Positions 28,593-38,396 of a DNA stretch of 64,000 bases are shown here, in pieces. The position numbers and the translations under genes were made by a program. Position 1 is the stretch's first letter. Each line of letters starts with the position of its first letter. The stretch is from Mucilaginibacter ginsenosidivorax (GTDB lineage Bacteria > Bacteroidota > Bacteroidia > Sphingobacteriales > Sphingobacteriaceae), in assembly GCF_007971525.1 (NCBI RefSeq), contig NZ_CP042437.1, positions 434,001 through 498,000 of the forward strand. Reading direction: 5' to 3'. The notes below the pieces were generated by a model. It was not told where the DNA came from. It searched no databases and saw only the letters and a list, made by a program, of their open reading frames with translations.

Positions 28593-29702
28593 ATGGAGAA
28601 AGGCAATAAATTATTTCACAAATTAGATCGTTGGGTCGGGATACCTTTAGTAATGCTTTTAGGGGCATTTAAACGCCGAAAAGCGATTCGGCCTATAACA
28701 CCTAATGCCCGCCTGGCCATACTTAACCTGGGCTCTATTGGCGACAATGTATTAATGTCGGCAGTTATTGCGGATTTAATATCTCAATATCCTGGTATCA
28801 GTATAACCGCCTTTACCGGCAATACCAACTACCAAATAGTTAAATTAATACCAGGGATAGATGAAACCATTAAGCTGTCGATAACAAATGTTTCCAAGTC
28901 ATATAATTTAATCAGAAGCAGTGGCCGCTTTAATTTGCTTATTGATTTTGGCCCATGGCCAAGATTAAACTCTATTTTTGCCGCCTTTTTTAAAGCCGAT
29001 CAAAAGATTGGCTTTAACTCAAAAAATCAATTCCGGCATTATGTTTATGATATTCCGGTAACACACTCGGCAAAATTACATGAAATTGATAATTTCAGAA
29101 ACTTAATAAGTGCCCTATATAATGGTAATCCGCATGAGCCGATATTATCAATTATACCAAGTGATAACTCCACTCAGTTAATAAAACAAATGGGGAAATA
29201 CTGTGTTATTCACCCCTGGCCGGGAGGATATAAAAGTTATATGAAAGAATGGCCTTTAAATTATTGGGTTGAGTTAATTAATAAAATCAGTACGGAATTT
29301 GACTGGATAGTAATAACTGGCGCACCTTCAGATATCGAAAAATCGGCTGAACTGTTCAGTCTTGCAAAAAAAATGCACAAAGTATCCGTTGCTGATCTTA
29401 GCGGAAAACTTAGCTTACAGGAGTTGGTACATTTTATTTCCGCATCTTATTTAACCATTTCAGTTAATACCGGTGTTGCGCATATCACTGCTGCATTAAA
29501 TAAAAATCAAGTTTGCTTACATGGACCTACTAATGTATTGCGCTGGAGACCATACAACAAAAATACCGTTTCAATTGTTCCGATTACTGGTCATTTTGGC
29601 TATCTAAACTATGGTTATGAGTACAATGGCGTCAAAGAGAACTGCATGGAAAATATTACAGTAGATATGGTTTATGATGCCTTAAAAGTTTTTAAAAGCT
29701 AA
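28593..29702 (+). CDS. Glycosyltransferase family 9 (heptosyltransferase-like)
   Basis: A 369-aa GT9 protein. LGSIGDNVLMSAVIADL (about 48-65) is the N-terminal glycine-rich signature; the C-terminal half has CVIHPWPGGYKSYMKEWPLNYWVELI, VITGAPSDIEKS and SYLTISVNTGVAHITAALNKNQVCLHGPTNVLRWRPY, the family's donor-binding D/N-TG-x-H-x-A-A pattern. Family members transfer heptose or related ADP-sugars to lipid A core, but in capsule loci may use other sugars. It is separated from the preceding GT by 173 bp and has no recognisable promoter, so co-transcription remains likely. Confidence 0.92.
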   Translation: MEKGNKLFHKLDRWVGIPLVMLLGAFKRRKAIRPITPNARLAILNLGSIGDNVLMSAVIADLISQYPGISITAFTGNTNYQIVKLIPGIDETIKLSITNVSKSYNLIRSSGRFNLLIDFGPWPRLNSIFAAFFKADQKIGFNSKNQFRHYVYDIPVTHSAKLHEIDNFRNLISALYNGNPHEPILSIIPSDNSTQLIKQMGKYCVIHPWPGGYKSYMKEWPLNYWVELINKISTEFDWIVITGAPSDIEKSAELFSLAKKMHKVSVADLSGKLSLQELVHFISASYLTISVNTGVAHITAALNKNQVCLHGPTNVLRWRPYNKNTVSIVPITGHFGYLNYGYEYNGVKENCMENITVDMVYDALKVFKS

Positions 29703-29940
29703 ATATTAACGACCCAATTGCATTTAATTACAACGAAATTATTGAAAACGTTATTACGTTTTCTACCGACGGTTGAAAAAAAGGGAATTTCGAATTATAT
29801 AATGAGCACAAAAAAATAAAAAAAGTTGTTCTTTTAATAAAAAAAATAAAACTTTATTGTCGCATTTAAGGTTTATCATTCGTAATAGTAGTAATTGTTA
29901 TCATTTTGGCATAATTAGTGCTTTATTAATGAAAAAATAT

Positions 29941-29948
29941 TACATTTG
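29941..29948 (+). promoter_or_regulatory. -7 box TACATTTG before the initiating sugar transferase
   Basis: Exact TAnnTTTG match 16 bp upstream of ATG 29964. Because a TTG-initiated frame from 29946 would begin inside this box, it also argues for the ATG start. The 243-bp gap before the gene is very AT-rich. Confidence 0.55.
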
Positions 29949-29963
29949 TGCATCCTTAACCTT

Positions 29964-31313
29964 ATGAATATAAGATACTCAAAACTCGTCCCGGTAATCA
30001 CCTTTATCAGTGATCTAATATTATTAAATATTTGCATACAATGTGCTCATTTATTGGTATTTAACTACTTCTCCAATGAGGTAAATTCATCCATTTTTTT
30101 ACTTCTGGTTAATATGGCATGGATTTCTATTGCTTCGCTAACTAAAAATTATGTTATTCACCGGCCATTGGTATTTAGCCATAGTGTTAACCGGATTCTG
30201 TCTTCGCTTATTTACCATTCATTAGCGGTGCTTGGCGTTGTTTACTTTTTTAAGTTTTTTGAGGTTAGCCGGTGGGAAATTCTTTTTACCTATACCTTAT
30301 TTCTTTCGCTGATACTATTACAAAGGGCCGCTATCTTTTTCATTCTTGATTACATCAGGAAAAAAGGTTACAACAGAAGGCATATTCTTTTAATTGGTGA
30401 CGATAACATAGCAGATAGATTAAAAAGAACATTTTATAATCACCCCGAGTATGGTTACCATTTTATAGATTTTATCCCGGAAGAAACCACCCAGGATCTT
30501 CCTGAAGAAAAAGTGCTCGATATTTTTTTTGAAAAACAGGCCGACGAGATATTTGTGTGTTATAAGAGCATCCAGCCGTCTTTGTTACAAAAACTGGTAG
30601 ATAAAGGTGATGAAAAGAAAGTTAAAATAAAGTTTGTTTCTGACCTGTTCCTAACCAATAATTTCGCGAATGTTATAAACTACGATAACCTTCCCGTTAT
30701 CCAGCTTACATCAAAGCCGGAACTTGCCTTAAAAATTGTGGTTTTTAAACGGAGTTTTGATATCATATTTTCTGCTTCTGTAATGATAATTGGTTTTCCG
30801 GTATTTATATTATTAATGCTCATAACCAAATTGACGTCAAAAGGTCCTATTTTTTATCGACAGGAGAGGATGGGAAGAGATCTTAAACCGTTTTACATTT
30901 ATAAATTCCGGAGTATGTTTGTAAACTCCGAGGCATTAGGGCCGCAATTATCAAGTGATGGCGATCCGCGAATTACCAAGTGGGGAAGTATTATCAGAAA
31001 ATCAAGACTTGACGAATTACCACAATTTTGGAACGTTATTAAAGGGGACATGTCTATTGTTGGGCCAAGGCCTGAAAGGCAGTTTTTTATCGAACAACTT
31101 ATAGAAAAATCCCCCAATTACAAAAAACTTTTCAGTTTAAAGCCCGGTCTTACATCTATGGGTCAGGTAAATTACGGATATGCAGAAAATTTAGAACAAA
31201 TGCGTGACAGGGTTAGATACGATTTAGTTTATTTGAAAAACGTTTCGTTAAACAACGACTTGAATATCATTTTAAAAACAGTGCAGGTTATGGTGCAATT
31301 GAAAGGGAAATAA
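29964..31313 (+). CDS. Undecaprenyl-phosphate sugar phosphotransferase (WcaJ/WbaP-like)
   Basis: The initiating enzyme: it transfers a sugar-1-phosphate to undecaprenyl phosphate at the inner membrane, starting repeat-unit assembly. Four N-terminal helices (about 1-130) precede a Rossmann-like CoA-binding domain (HILLIGDDNIADRLKR, about 140-160). The bacterial sugar transferase domain follows from about 253: KRSFDIIFS with a helix-break-helix, YRQERMGRDLKPFYIYKFRSM, and SRLDELPQFWNVIKGDMSIVGPRPE, the catalytic DE-PQ and PRPE motifs. At 449 aa it is full length. It is the last gene of the locus, carries its own -7 box, and is followed by a strong terminator. UDP-glucose is the usual donor; galactose-type donors are possible. 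Confidence 0.94.
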   Translation: MNIRYSKLVPVITFISDLILLNICIQCAHLLVFNYFSNEVNSSIFLLLVNMAWISIASLTKNYVIHRPLVFSHSVNRILSSLIYHSLAVLGVVYFFKFFEVSRWEILFTYTLFLSLILLQRAAIFFILDYIRKKGYNRRHILLIGDDNIADRLKRTFYNHPEYGYHFIDFIPEETTQDLPEEKVLDIFFEKQADEIFVCYKSIQPSLLQKLVDKGDEKKVKIKFVSDLFLTNNFANVINYDNLPVIQLTSKPELALKIVVFKRSFDIIFSASVMIIGFPVFILLMLITKLTSKGPIFYRQERMGRDLKPFYIYKFRSMFVNSEALGPQLSSDGDPRITKWGSIIRKSRLDELPQFWNVIKGDMSIVGPRPERQFFIEQLIEKSPNYKKLFSLKPGLTSMGQVNYGYAENLEQMRDRVRYDLVYLKNVSLNNDLNIILKTVQVMVQLKGK

Positions 31314-31391
31314 CATCAAAGGGTTTATCTCGCTACCGAGTGCATTGTAACAAGTACCGGAATAACCACTTAAGGCAACCGGAAACATTAA

Positions 31392-31426
31392 AGCCAATTA
31401 AATATTTATACTTAATTGGCTTTTTT
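31392..31426 (+). terminator. Terminator of the polysaccharide locus
   Basis: AGCCAATTAA / TTAATTGGCT perfect 10-bp stem around a TATTTATAC-type loop, then T6. It marks the end of the exopolysaccharide operon. The rest of 31314-31609 shows nothing further. Confidence 0.85.
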
Positions 31427-31609
31427 GATTGCGGTAAAATAGTTTCTGATAGTGTTCTTAATCAGATGATTTCATTGAGATAAGCACCAGTGATAAAGCT
31501 TCTTAAACAAGCGATTTACGCAGAATCAAAGGTTTGAAAAACCCTTATGTTTTGACGCTTTTGGGCTATCTTGATTTCTGGCTCTTAATTCTTAGTAATT
31601 GTAAATATA

Positions 31610-33262
31610 CTACAAGGATACCCCTCTTTTCCACGGGATAAAGTCATCCTGTCCATGCCTTACCGCACTTACTTCAATTTCGCCGCTTGCTACTTTAATT
31701 ACGTAGTCCAGTATCCTTTCGCCTGCCTGTTCAATAGTTTCATCGCCTTCAACTATAGTACCAGTATTAATGTCGATGATATCGCTCATCCTGTTAAATA
31801 AGGTGGTGTTTGTGGCTATCTTAACAACCGGGGCTATCGGGTTGCCGGTTGGTGTCCCCAACCCGGTTGTGAACAAAACTATATTAGCCCCCGAACCAAC
31901 TTCAGCCGTGGTTGATTCCACATCATTACCGGGTGTACAAAGCAAATTTAAACCCGGTTTGGTAACTTTTTCGGGATAATCAAGCACATCGGCCACAGGT
32001 GATGTACCGCCTTTTTTTGCGGCCCCGGCAGATTTGATGGCATCGGTTATTAAACCGTCTTTTATATTGCCCGGCGATGGGTTCATATAAAAGCCAGAGC
32101 CTGCTTCCTCGGCCCGTTGGCTATAACTGCTCACCAGGCTGGCAAAACGCTCGGCTTTATTTTTATCCAAACAACGGTCAATCAGGTTTTGCTCAACACC
32201 GCATAATTCAGGAAATTCGGCCAGGATAACCGAACCGCCCAACGCCACCAACAGATCCGATGTGTAGCCAATTGCTGGGTTAGCCGAAATACCCGAAAAG
32301 CCATCTGATCCCCCGCATTCCAGTCCTATAATAAGTTTACTTAATGGTGCCGGCTTACGAAAGTTTGCATTGGCCTGCATTAAGCCGGCTAAAGTTTGCC
32401 GGATGGCCAGTTCCATCAGGTCGGCCTCTTTCCCGATTTTTTGCTGATCAAGTATATATAACGGCTTATTGAAGTTTGGCGAGCGTTTACTGATCTCTTC
32501 CTGCAACGTCTTCACCTCGGCATTCTGGCATCCCAGGCTTAATACGGTAGCACCTGCTACATTAGGATGGGTAATATAGCCGGCCAGTAGGCCGCACAAG
32601 GTAGTTGAGTCCTGGCGTGTACCTCCACAGCCTCCGGTATGCGATAAAAACTTAATACCATCAACATTCTGGAATAGCTTAGTACCGGTTGCCTGGGCAG
32701 TGTCACCATTAATTTCGGTATACAATACTTCATTGATCTCTCCGCCGGCTTTAATCATACCTATCAGTTGTTGGGCTTTTATTTCATATGTTTTTTTGCG
32801 CCCATAACCCAAAGGCTTTACCAGCGCTTCCTGCAATACCTCAATATTGCGGTTCTCGCAAAACACCATTGGTACCACAAGCCAGTAATTGGCTGTACCC
32901 ACGCTACCATCCTCCCGGTGATAGCCGTTAAATGTTTGGCTTTGCCATTTGCTTACGTTTGGCTTATGCCAATCGGTGTGGCTTGTGCCAGTTAAAAAAC
33001 TGTTGGCAGCATGTACTACGTTGCCTGTTGAGAGCAAACCACCGACGGGAATGGGACTTTTTGCCTTACCCACCAAAACGCCATACATGATAATTTCGCC
33101 GCCTTGTGGAATATCGGCAATTGCAAACTTATGCTTGGCTGGTATAAATTCAAGCAATTTATAACTATTCCCCTTATATTCAACCTCTTCGCCTGGCTGT
33201 AAATCGACCAGGGCTACCAGTACATTATCGGCAGGATGTACTTTTATAATTCGTTGTTTCAT
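31610..33262 (-). CDS. uxaA: Altronate dehydratase
   Basis: Converts D-altronate to 2-keto-3-deoxy-D-gluconate in galacturonate catabolism. The 550-aa protein joins an N-terminal SAF domain (KVHPADNVLVALVDLQPGEEV, about 5-75) to the large catalytic domain, as in full-length UxaA. Family segments include GYHREDGSVGTANYWLVVPMVFCENRN, HTGGCGGTRQDS (Cys-rich metal-ligand loop), GLECGGSDGFSGISANPAIG and DINTGTIVEGDETIEQ near the end. It lies 30 bp after uxaB on the same strand. uxaC (uronate isomerase) and the KDG kinase/aldolase are not in this window. Confidence 0.95.
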   Translation of the reverse strand: MKQRIIKVHPADNVLVALVDLQPGEEVEYKGNSYKLLEFIPAKHKFAIADIPQGGEIIMYGVLVGKAKSPIPVGGLLSTGNVVHAANSFLTGTSHTDWHKPNVSKWQSQTFNGYHREDGSVGTANYWLVVPMVFCENRNIEVLQEALVKPLGYGRKKTYEIKAQQLIGMIKAGGEINEVLYTEINGDTAQATGTKLFQNVDGIKFLSHTGGCGGTRQDSTTLCGLLAGYITHPNVAGATVLSLGCQNAEVKTLQEEISKRSPNFNKPLYILDQQKIGKEADLMELAIRQTLAGLMQANANFRKPAPLSKLIIGLECGGSDGFSGISANPAIGYTSDLLVALGGSVILAEFPELCGVEQNLIDRCLDKNKAERFASLVSSYSQRAEEAGSGFYMNPSPGNIKDGLITDAIKSAGAAKKGGTSPVADVLDYPEKVTKPGLNLLCTPGNDVESTTAEVGSGANIVLFTTGLGTPTGNPIAPVVKIATNTTLFNRMSDIIDINTGTIVEGDETIEQAGERILDYVIKVASGEIEVSAVRHGQDDFIPWKRGVSL

Positions 33263-33292
33263 TGTTTTAATTTTAATTGTACGGCGATGTGT

Positions 33293-34762
33293 TTATCCTT
33301 TGTTAATTTGGTTAAACTGTTCTGTCACCGCTGTAGTAAAACCAGGTAAAATGCCCAGGTCGGCATCCCACAGGTCTTTATTCTTTAATATATTTTTGAT
33401 TACAGCATCGCTATCGGAGGTTTCCCACACCTTTGCAAAATAGGCCGCCTGGCTGTCTGTAACATGATATTCCAGATCGTTTATGTTTCCGATATATTGC
33501 CCCCCATCCCCTGCTTTAACATGCATAAAACGAATAAAGGCGGCAAACCCCTTTGCCATACATGCCGGCACTGTATTGTTTAATTTGTAATAATTTAATA
33601 ATAACGGAATAACCCGCATTTTAATTTTGGTGGAGTATTGCACCGAAATGCTTAACCACTCATGCCTGATATACGGATTGCGGAACCTATCCAACACCTT
33701 GTTTGTAAAATCGGCTGCTACAACGTCATCAATTTTATAAGGGATAGCAGGCCTGATCTCTTCAAACACCAGTTGCGTAATAAACTTTGTAAACTGTGCA
33801 TCGTCCATTGCCTCTTTAACCGTTTTAAAACCCGATAGATAAGCAAAAGCACAGCATAGTGTGTGTGTACCGTTTAGCAACCTTAACTTTAACTCCCTGA
33901 ATAATTCAATATCAGGCGTTATCACCACACCTTCATCAACCTGGCCAAATGACAATACTTCTTTTATTTTATCATCACCCTCAATGGCCCACAAACTATA
34001 TGTTTCGGCCATAATGGCAAGATTATCGGTATAGCCATTACTGCTCTCTAATTCATCTTTCGATGCACTATCCGGGCGACCAGGCACAATCCTGTCAACC
34101 AACGAATTGCAGAACCTGTTACTACTTTCCAGCCAATCCATAAAGTCGGGCTCCAGTTTATTCAAATGGGCCAATTCTAATACAATCGCCTCCAGTTTTT
34201 TGCCGTTATCAACAATAAGCTCGGTTGGAATTATTACCAGGCCACTATCGGCATCGCCGTTAAAAGCCATATAACGCTCATACAAAACAGCCAATAGCTT
34301 GCCCGGAAACGAAGCCGGCGGGTGTTTACGCACATCTTCTTTTACCAGCTTAATACCTACTTCGGTGGTGTTAGATATGATCACTTTTAATTTGGCACTC
34401 CTGGCAACGTCTAAAATCTCGTCCCATTCATTAGCTGCAGAAAGCACTCGGCTTATAGCCGACGAAATTATCTGCTCGCTTACTTCCTTACCATTTACAA
34501 TTCCTTTTGAATAAATGGTATACAAATTATCCTGTTTATCAAAATCATCAACAGTACCTGTATCTGTTGATTTTACAACAACCACTCTGCCATTAAAAAT
34601 TCCGTTACGATTGGCCTTATCAATAAAATAATCGGGCAGTCCTCTTAAAAGCACTCCCGTGCCAAATTGTAGTACTTTTTCCGGCAGTTCAAAAAGATGT
34701 TCGGCCGGTAATTCAATGGCACTTGTGTTTATTTTTTTAAGGTTATACTTTGAAAGGATCAT
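33293..34762 (-). CDS. uxaB: Tagaturonate reductase
   Basis: NADH-dependent reduction of D-tagaturonate to D-altronate, the step before UxaA. A 489-aa polyol/mannitol dehydrogenase family protein: N-terminal Rossmann entrance VLQFGTGVLLRGLPDYFIDKANRNG, KSTDTG, the nucleotide-side NTTEVGIK segment, and the C-terminal catalytic helix with LRLLNGTHTLCCAFAYLSGFKTV, where the Lys/Asn/His set of this family lies. First gene of the uxaBA pair and divergent from the LacI-type regulator, which is the obvious candidate controller. A fructuronate reductase (UxuB) reading is less likely given the uxaA neighbour. Confidence 0.92.
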   Translation of the reverse strand: MILSKYNLKKINTSAIELPAEHLFELPEKVLQFGTGVLLRGLPDYFIDKANRNGIFNGRVVVVKSTDTGTVDDFDKQDNLYTIYSKGIVNGKEVSEQIISSAISRVLSAANEWDEILDVARSAKLKVIISNTTEVGIKLVKEDVRKHPPASFPGKLLAVLYERYMAFNGDADSGLVIIPTELIVDNGKKLEAIVLELAHLNKLEPDFMDWLESSNRFCNSLVDRIVPGRPDSASKDELESSNGYTDNLAIMAETYSLWAIEGDDKIKEVLSFGQVDEGVVITPDIELFRELKLRLLNGTHTLCCAFAYLSGFKTVKEAMDDAQFTKFITQLVFEEIRPAIPYKIDDVVAADFTNKVLDRFRNPYIRHEWLSISVQYSTKIKMRVIPLLLNYYKLNNTVPACMAKGFAAFIRFMHVKAGDGGQYIGNINDLEYHVTDSQAAYFAKVWETSDSDAVIKNILKNKDLWDADLGILPGFTTAVTEQFNQINKG

Positions 34763-35151
34763 ATTTTGTTTGATTGGGGTATTTATAATTTATTTTTTTT
34801 TGATAAAATCTAACCGGTCATTAGCAGCATTGCTGTTTGCAAACTACAGCGGCAGCTTCCGGCCATCTAAGTTTCATTGTAAAACCATGGATCGCTCGCA
34901 GCAAATAATGCGAATTTGCCATACTTAACCGGAGGGGGAATTTAACGCTACATGTAGCTGCGAACAAGTTAGGACGATGCCACCGACAATTCATCAACAA
35001 GATTAACGGCTCTCGGCTATAAAAAAAAGCATTTGACCAACTAAAAACACGCAATCGTTCCCAGTAACGTTTGCGTAATTTTTGGCGATATAGGAGAACA
35101 CAACAAATCCCGGTTTTTACGATAACTTAGTCGTAAAATAATTTCTTAATA

Positions 35152-35181
35152 TTTGAAAACGTTTGATCTTGCTGTAATTTG
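35152..35181 (+). promoter_or_regulatory. Promoter of the LacI-type regulator with a candidate operator
   Basis: TTTG (35152-35155), a 19-bp spacer, and TAATTTG (35175-35181) form a Bacteroidota-type promoter ahead of ATG 35202. GAAAACGTTTGA, a LacI-family-like near-palindrome centred on ACGT (about 35155-35166), overlaps the -33 element, so autoregulation is plausible. The 439-bp divergent interval 34763-35201 holds the uxaB promoter too, which I could not place; a second AACGTTTGCG lies near 35065. Confidence 0.5.
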
Positions 35182-35201
35182 CACGATCAGAGAACCAAAT
35201 T

Positions 35202-36233
35202 ATGTTTGAATCTTATACCATTAAGGACATTGCAAAGGCTTTGGGTGTTTCAACATCCACAGTATCAAGGGCATTAAAGGGCAGCTACGAAATTGGCGCC
35301 GAAACTAAAAAACTTGTCCAGGAGTATGCGGAGAAGGTGAACTACCGCCCTAACCCTATTGCCTTAAGTTTGAAAGATCAAAAAAGCCATTCTATTGGTG
35401 TTGTGGTGTGCGAGGTAGCCAATGATTATTTCTCGCAGGCCATCAATGGCATCGAATCTATTGCTTATAACCTTGGCTATCATGTTATTATTACGCAAAC
35501 CCACGAATCATTTGACAGGGAAACGGTTAACGTACAGCACTTGCTTTCAAGACATGTTGATGGTTTGCTTGTTTCTCTATCTGCCCAAACAACAGATACA
35601 TCGCAATATAAATATCTTCATGAAAAAGGGTTCCCCATAGTATTTTTTGACAGAATAGCTGCGGATATTAATACACATAGGGTAGTTGCTGATAATTTTA
35701 AGGGAGCATTTGATGCTACAGAACTTTTGATAAAATCCGGATTTAAAAAAATAGCGCACCTAACCAATTCAAATAACTTATCGATAACGGTTGAAAGACT
35801 TAACGGCTTTAAAGCAGCCCTGGCTAAGCACGGTATCGAATTTAAACCTGGTTATTTAAAAAATTGCGAGCATGGCGGGATGATTTATGACGAAATTGAA
35901 TTTGCCGTAAAAGCTTTGTTAGCTATGGATGACCGGCCCGAAGCCGTTTTTATAGGCAGCGACAGGCTGACCATTAATTGCATGTCTATTTTAAAAAAAT
36001 TGGGTGTAAAAGTACCGGATGATTTAGCTTTGGCCGGCTTTACCAACTCGGAGGTTGTTGATTTATTTGACCCGCCGCTCACTGTAGTCCGCCAGCCGGC
36101 TTTCCAGATAGGACAAAAAGCCACAGAACTGCTTATAAAAACCATTGAGAGCAAATGGCCGGTTGAAGACTTTACAACCGAGCGGGTGGATACGTTGTTA
36201 ATTGAAAGATTATCGTCGCAAAAATTAAAATAA
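35202..36233 (+). CDS. LacI family transcriptional regulator
   Basis: A 343-aa regulator. The N-terminal HTH plus hinge is YTIKDIAKALGVSTSTVSRALKG (about 5-27) followed by the hinge YRPNPIALSLK; the effector domain is periplasmic-binding-protein-like with SIGVVVCEVANDYFSQAINGIE, DGLLVSL, FDRI and DDLALAGFTNSEVV. It is divergent from uxaB-uxaA, so it probably represses (or tunes) these genes and answers to a galacturonate-pathway intermediate; this is inference. A near-palindrome in its own promoter suggests self-control. Its 3' end converges on the OmpA-like gene through a shared terminator. Confidence 0.93.
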   Translation: MFESYTIKDIAKALGVSTSTVSRALKGSYEIGAETKKLVQEYAEKVNYRPNPIALSLKDQKSHSIGVVVCEVANDYFSQAINGIESIAYNLGYHVIITQTHESFDRETVNVQHLLSRHVDGLLVSLSAQTTDTSQYKYLHEKGFPIVFFDRIAADINTHRVVADNFKGAFDATELLIKSGFKKIAHLTNSNNLSITVERLNGFKAALAKHGIEFKPGYLKNCEHGGMIYDEIEFAVKALLAMDDRPEAVFIGSDRLTINCMSILKKLGVKVPDDLALAGFTNSEVVDLFDPPLTVVRQPAFQIGQKATELLIKTIESKWPVEDFTTERVDTLLIERLSSQKLK

Positions 36234-36302
36234 CAGTATTCCTTTAGATGCGATTAATAACTGTTAGGCTTTAATCATTTAAAAAAAGTTGTATAAACGT
36301 AA

Positions 36303-36332
36303 GAAAGCCCCGGGTTATCCGGGGCTTTCGCA
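36303..36332. terminator. Bidirectional terminator between regulator and OmpA-like gene
   Basis: GAAAGCCCCGG / CCGGGGCTTTC, an 11-bp perfect stem with a 5-nt loop. It lies between two convergent genes and can serve both. Confidence 0.85.
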
Positions 36333-36355
36333 AAATAATATTTAATTAAACATTA

Positions 36356-37696
36356 TTACTTTTTAAACTGAACGCGACGGTTTAATACACGACCCTCTTC
36401 TGTTGAGTTATCAGCAATTGGCTTAGTTTCGCCATAGCCTTTGATTTTTACTTTTTTAGCATCAACACCTGAGTTAACTAAGTAAGTTTTTACAGAGTTA
36501 GCACGATCTTTCGATAAAGACATGTTGTGCGCAGCTGTACCTTCAGATGAAGCAAAACCATCAACTTCGATTTTGGCACCCGAAGCACGCAGATCAGCCG
36601 ATGTGGCATCTAATACCGGGTAAGATGAAGTACGTAATACCGAGCTGTCAAATTCAAACTGGATGTTTGAGTAAGCAGTTGCAGGAGCTTTAGCAGCTAA
36701 TGCAGATGAATCTGGTTTAGGGAATACGATAACGCAACCAGAACCATCAACTACGCTGCCTGCAGCAGTACCTGGGCATTTGTCAAACTGATCGGCAACA
36801 CCATCACCATCCGAATCTTTTTTCAGGTCGCTAACCGCAGTTTCAACATTGGTAACACGGCCTTTCAAAGCCTCAACTTCCTGGCGTAAGGCTGCATCGT
36901 ACAATTCATCATACATTTGTGCAACCGGGTTAACCCATGTTAAGTTCTGTTTTGATTTTGAACCTAAAGTAAACTCTAAACCACCATAGGTATAAGAATA
37001 GTGACTAAAATTAGGGTAAGTGTGAATAGCGCCAAAGTTATAACCTTGTACGAAGCTGATTGTGTAGCCGAAATTTAAAGCTACCGCGTCAGACAGTCTG
37101 AACTTTACGCCTGCACCAACCGGAGCAAACAGTTCTTTAATGGTTTTATCGCCCCATGGGTTAGTAACCGGACTTCCGCCAACAGGAGTGTTTTCTTTAA
37201 CTTTATATAAGTCTAAACCTAAACCAGCAGAACCATAAAAGTTAACGCTGTTTTTACGGTGTAAAAAGCTAACACTTGCAATGTTGAACACACCGCTTAT
37301 CGCTCCCGAGTTGAACGATGTTTTGTATTCTGTGTAACCAAATTTTTCAGTACCTTCTTTATCAATACCATGCACTTTGCCGCCTAAGTAATCTAACTGT
37401 AAGCTAAAGGTGTGCGATAATTGCTGCCTTAAATACAATCCATAACCCAAATCAACTTTAAATTTGTTGGTAGTGTTAATGGTAAACGGAACAAGCCCAT
37501 CAGTGATACCGGCGCTAACACCGATGCTGAATGTGTTGTACTGGCCAATACCACCAAATACCTTGGCGGTAGAAGTTTCAGAAGACATTGTTGTAGTTGC
37601 TGTTTTGGTGGAATCGGTTTGGGCAGTAGCCATACCTACAACCATCAAAGAAGCAAATGATAATGCGACTGTTTTCTTTAATGTAGAGTAATTCAT
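36356..37696 (-). CDS. OmpA family outer-membrane protein with thrombospondin type-3 repeat
   Basis: A beta-barrel porin-like protein tied to peptidoglycan. Start ATG 37696 (MNYSTLKKTVALSFASLMVVGMATAQ) gives a clean signal peptide; the in-frame ATG at 37729 would add 11 Lys/Asn-rich residues. The barrel covers about residues 45-260, then a short coiled coil (LRQEVEALKGRVTNVETAVSDL), a calcium-binding TSP3-type repeat DSDGDGVADQFDKCPGT, and the OmpA domain (about 325-445) with FDSSVLRTSSYPVLD and DGFASSEGTAAHNMSLSKDRANSV, whose Asp/Arg positions bind diaminopimelate. Probably abundant and structural. Codon choice is uniform, as expected for a highly expressed gene. Confidence 0.93.
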   Translation of the reverse strand: MNYSTLKKTVALSFASLMVVGMATAQTDSTKTATTTMSSETSTAKVFGGIGQYNTFSIGVSAGITDGLVPFTINTTNKFKVDLGYGLYLRQQLSHTFSLQLDYLGGKVHGIDKEGTEKFGYTEYKTSFNSGAISGVFNIASVSFLHRKNSVNFYGSAGLGLDLYKVKENTPVGGSPVTNPWGDKTIKELFAPVGAGVKFRLSDAVALNFGYTISFVQGYNFGAIHTYPNFSHYSYTYGGLEFTLGSKSKQNLTWVNPVAQMYDELYDAALRQEVEALKGRVTNVETAVSDLKKDSDGDGVADQFDKCPGTAAGSVVDGSGCVIVFPKPDSSALAAKAPATAYSNIQFEFDSSVLRTSSYPVLDATSADLRASGAKIEVDGFASSEGTAAHNMSLSKDRANSVKTYLVNSGVDAKKVKIKGYGETKPIADNSTEEGRVLNRRVQFKK

Positions 37697-38338
37697 AGTT
37701 GTTTTGTTGTTGTTTTTTTGGCTTTTCAAAAGCCTTTATAATCACCTATAACTTAAAAAAAAGCAAATTGTTTCGAAAAAGGAAAATTGATTTATAGTTA
37801 TGAAATTAAAAGAACCAATTGGTTGAATTTTCATTCAGATATCGAATCAATTACACTTACCATCTTCGTTTTCAATTTACTTGTTTTGTTATTTTGCTCT
37901 TTTGCAAAAAGAACGCCAAAAAACAAAAACATACGCTTTTAGGCTAACACTTTAGGTACCTTAACAATGTGTCATTCGGAAAAATGAGGGCGATTTAGTC
38001 AAAAAAAAGTAAGCCGCCAGCGAAAAATAATAAATGACTGAAAAGTTATTTTTATTTTAAGTACATAAACTGTCTGTATTAGGATACAGTGTTAGTATAC
38101 AGTTAAACGACGGCTTGGATCTGTGCAATTTTTAAAGTATTTAACCGGGCGCAGGCAAGACATCGAAAATCATTCGTCTGTTATCATTAATATGCCAAAA
38201 AAACTGGCATAATACCCGGCGCTTTTATGTTACCGACAAACGTTACCTGGACCAGGATAATAAAAAGTCCCGACACTTAACCCCGTTACCATTCATTACC
38301 CGCTATACACAATGTATTCTGTATAGTCGGGAAAGCAA
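37697..38338. other. 642-bp intergenic region upstream of the OmpA-like gene
   Basis: AT-rich leader and promoter DNA of the - strand OmpA-like gene, with no reading frame that I can support. Around 38075-38105 there are repeated GTATTAGGATACAG and GTATACAG pieces that pair with each other; nothing else is recognisable. Confidence 0.4.
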
Positions 38339-38370
38339 AACAGGCCTTTCTTTTTCAGAAAAGGCCTGTT
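38339..38370 (-). terminator. Terminator of the first DUF4199-type gene
   Basis: AACAGGCCTTT / AAAGGCCTGTT stem just downstream of the - strand stop at 38397, with a T-rich run on the - strand after it. Confidence 0.75.
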
Positions 38371-38396
38371 GAATTGTTATAAGATCAGTTGTATTA

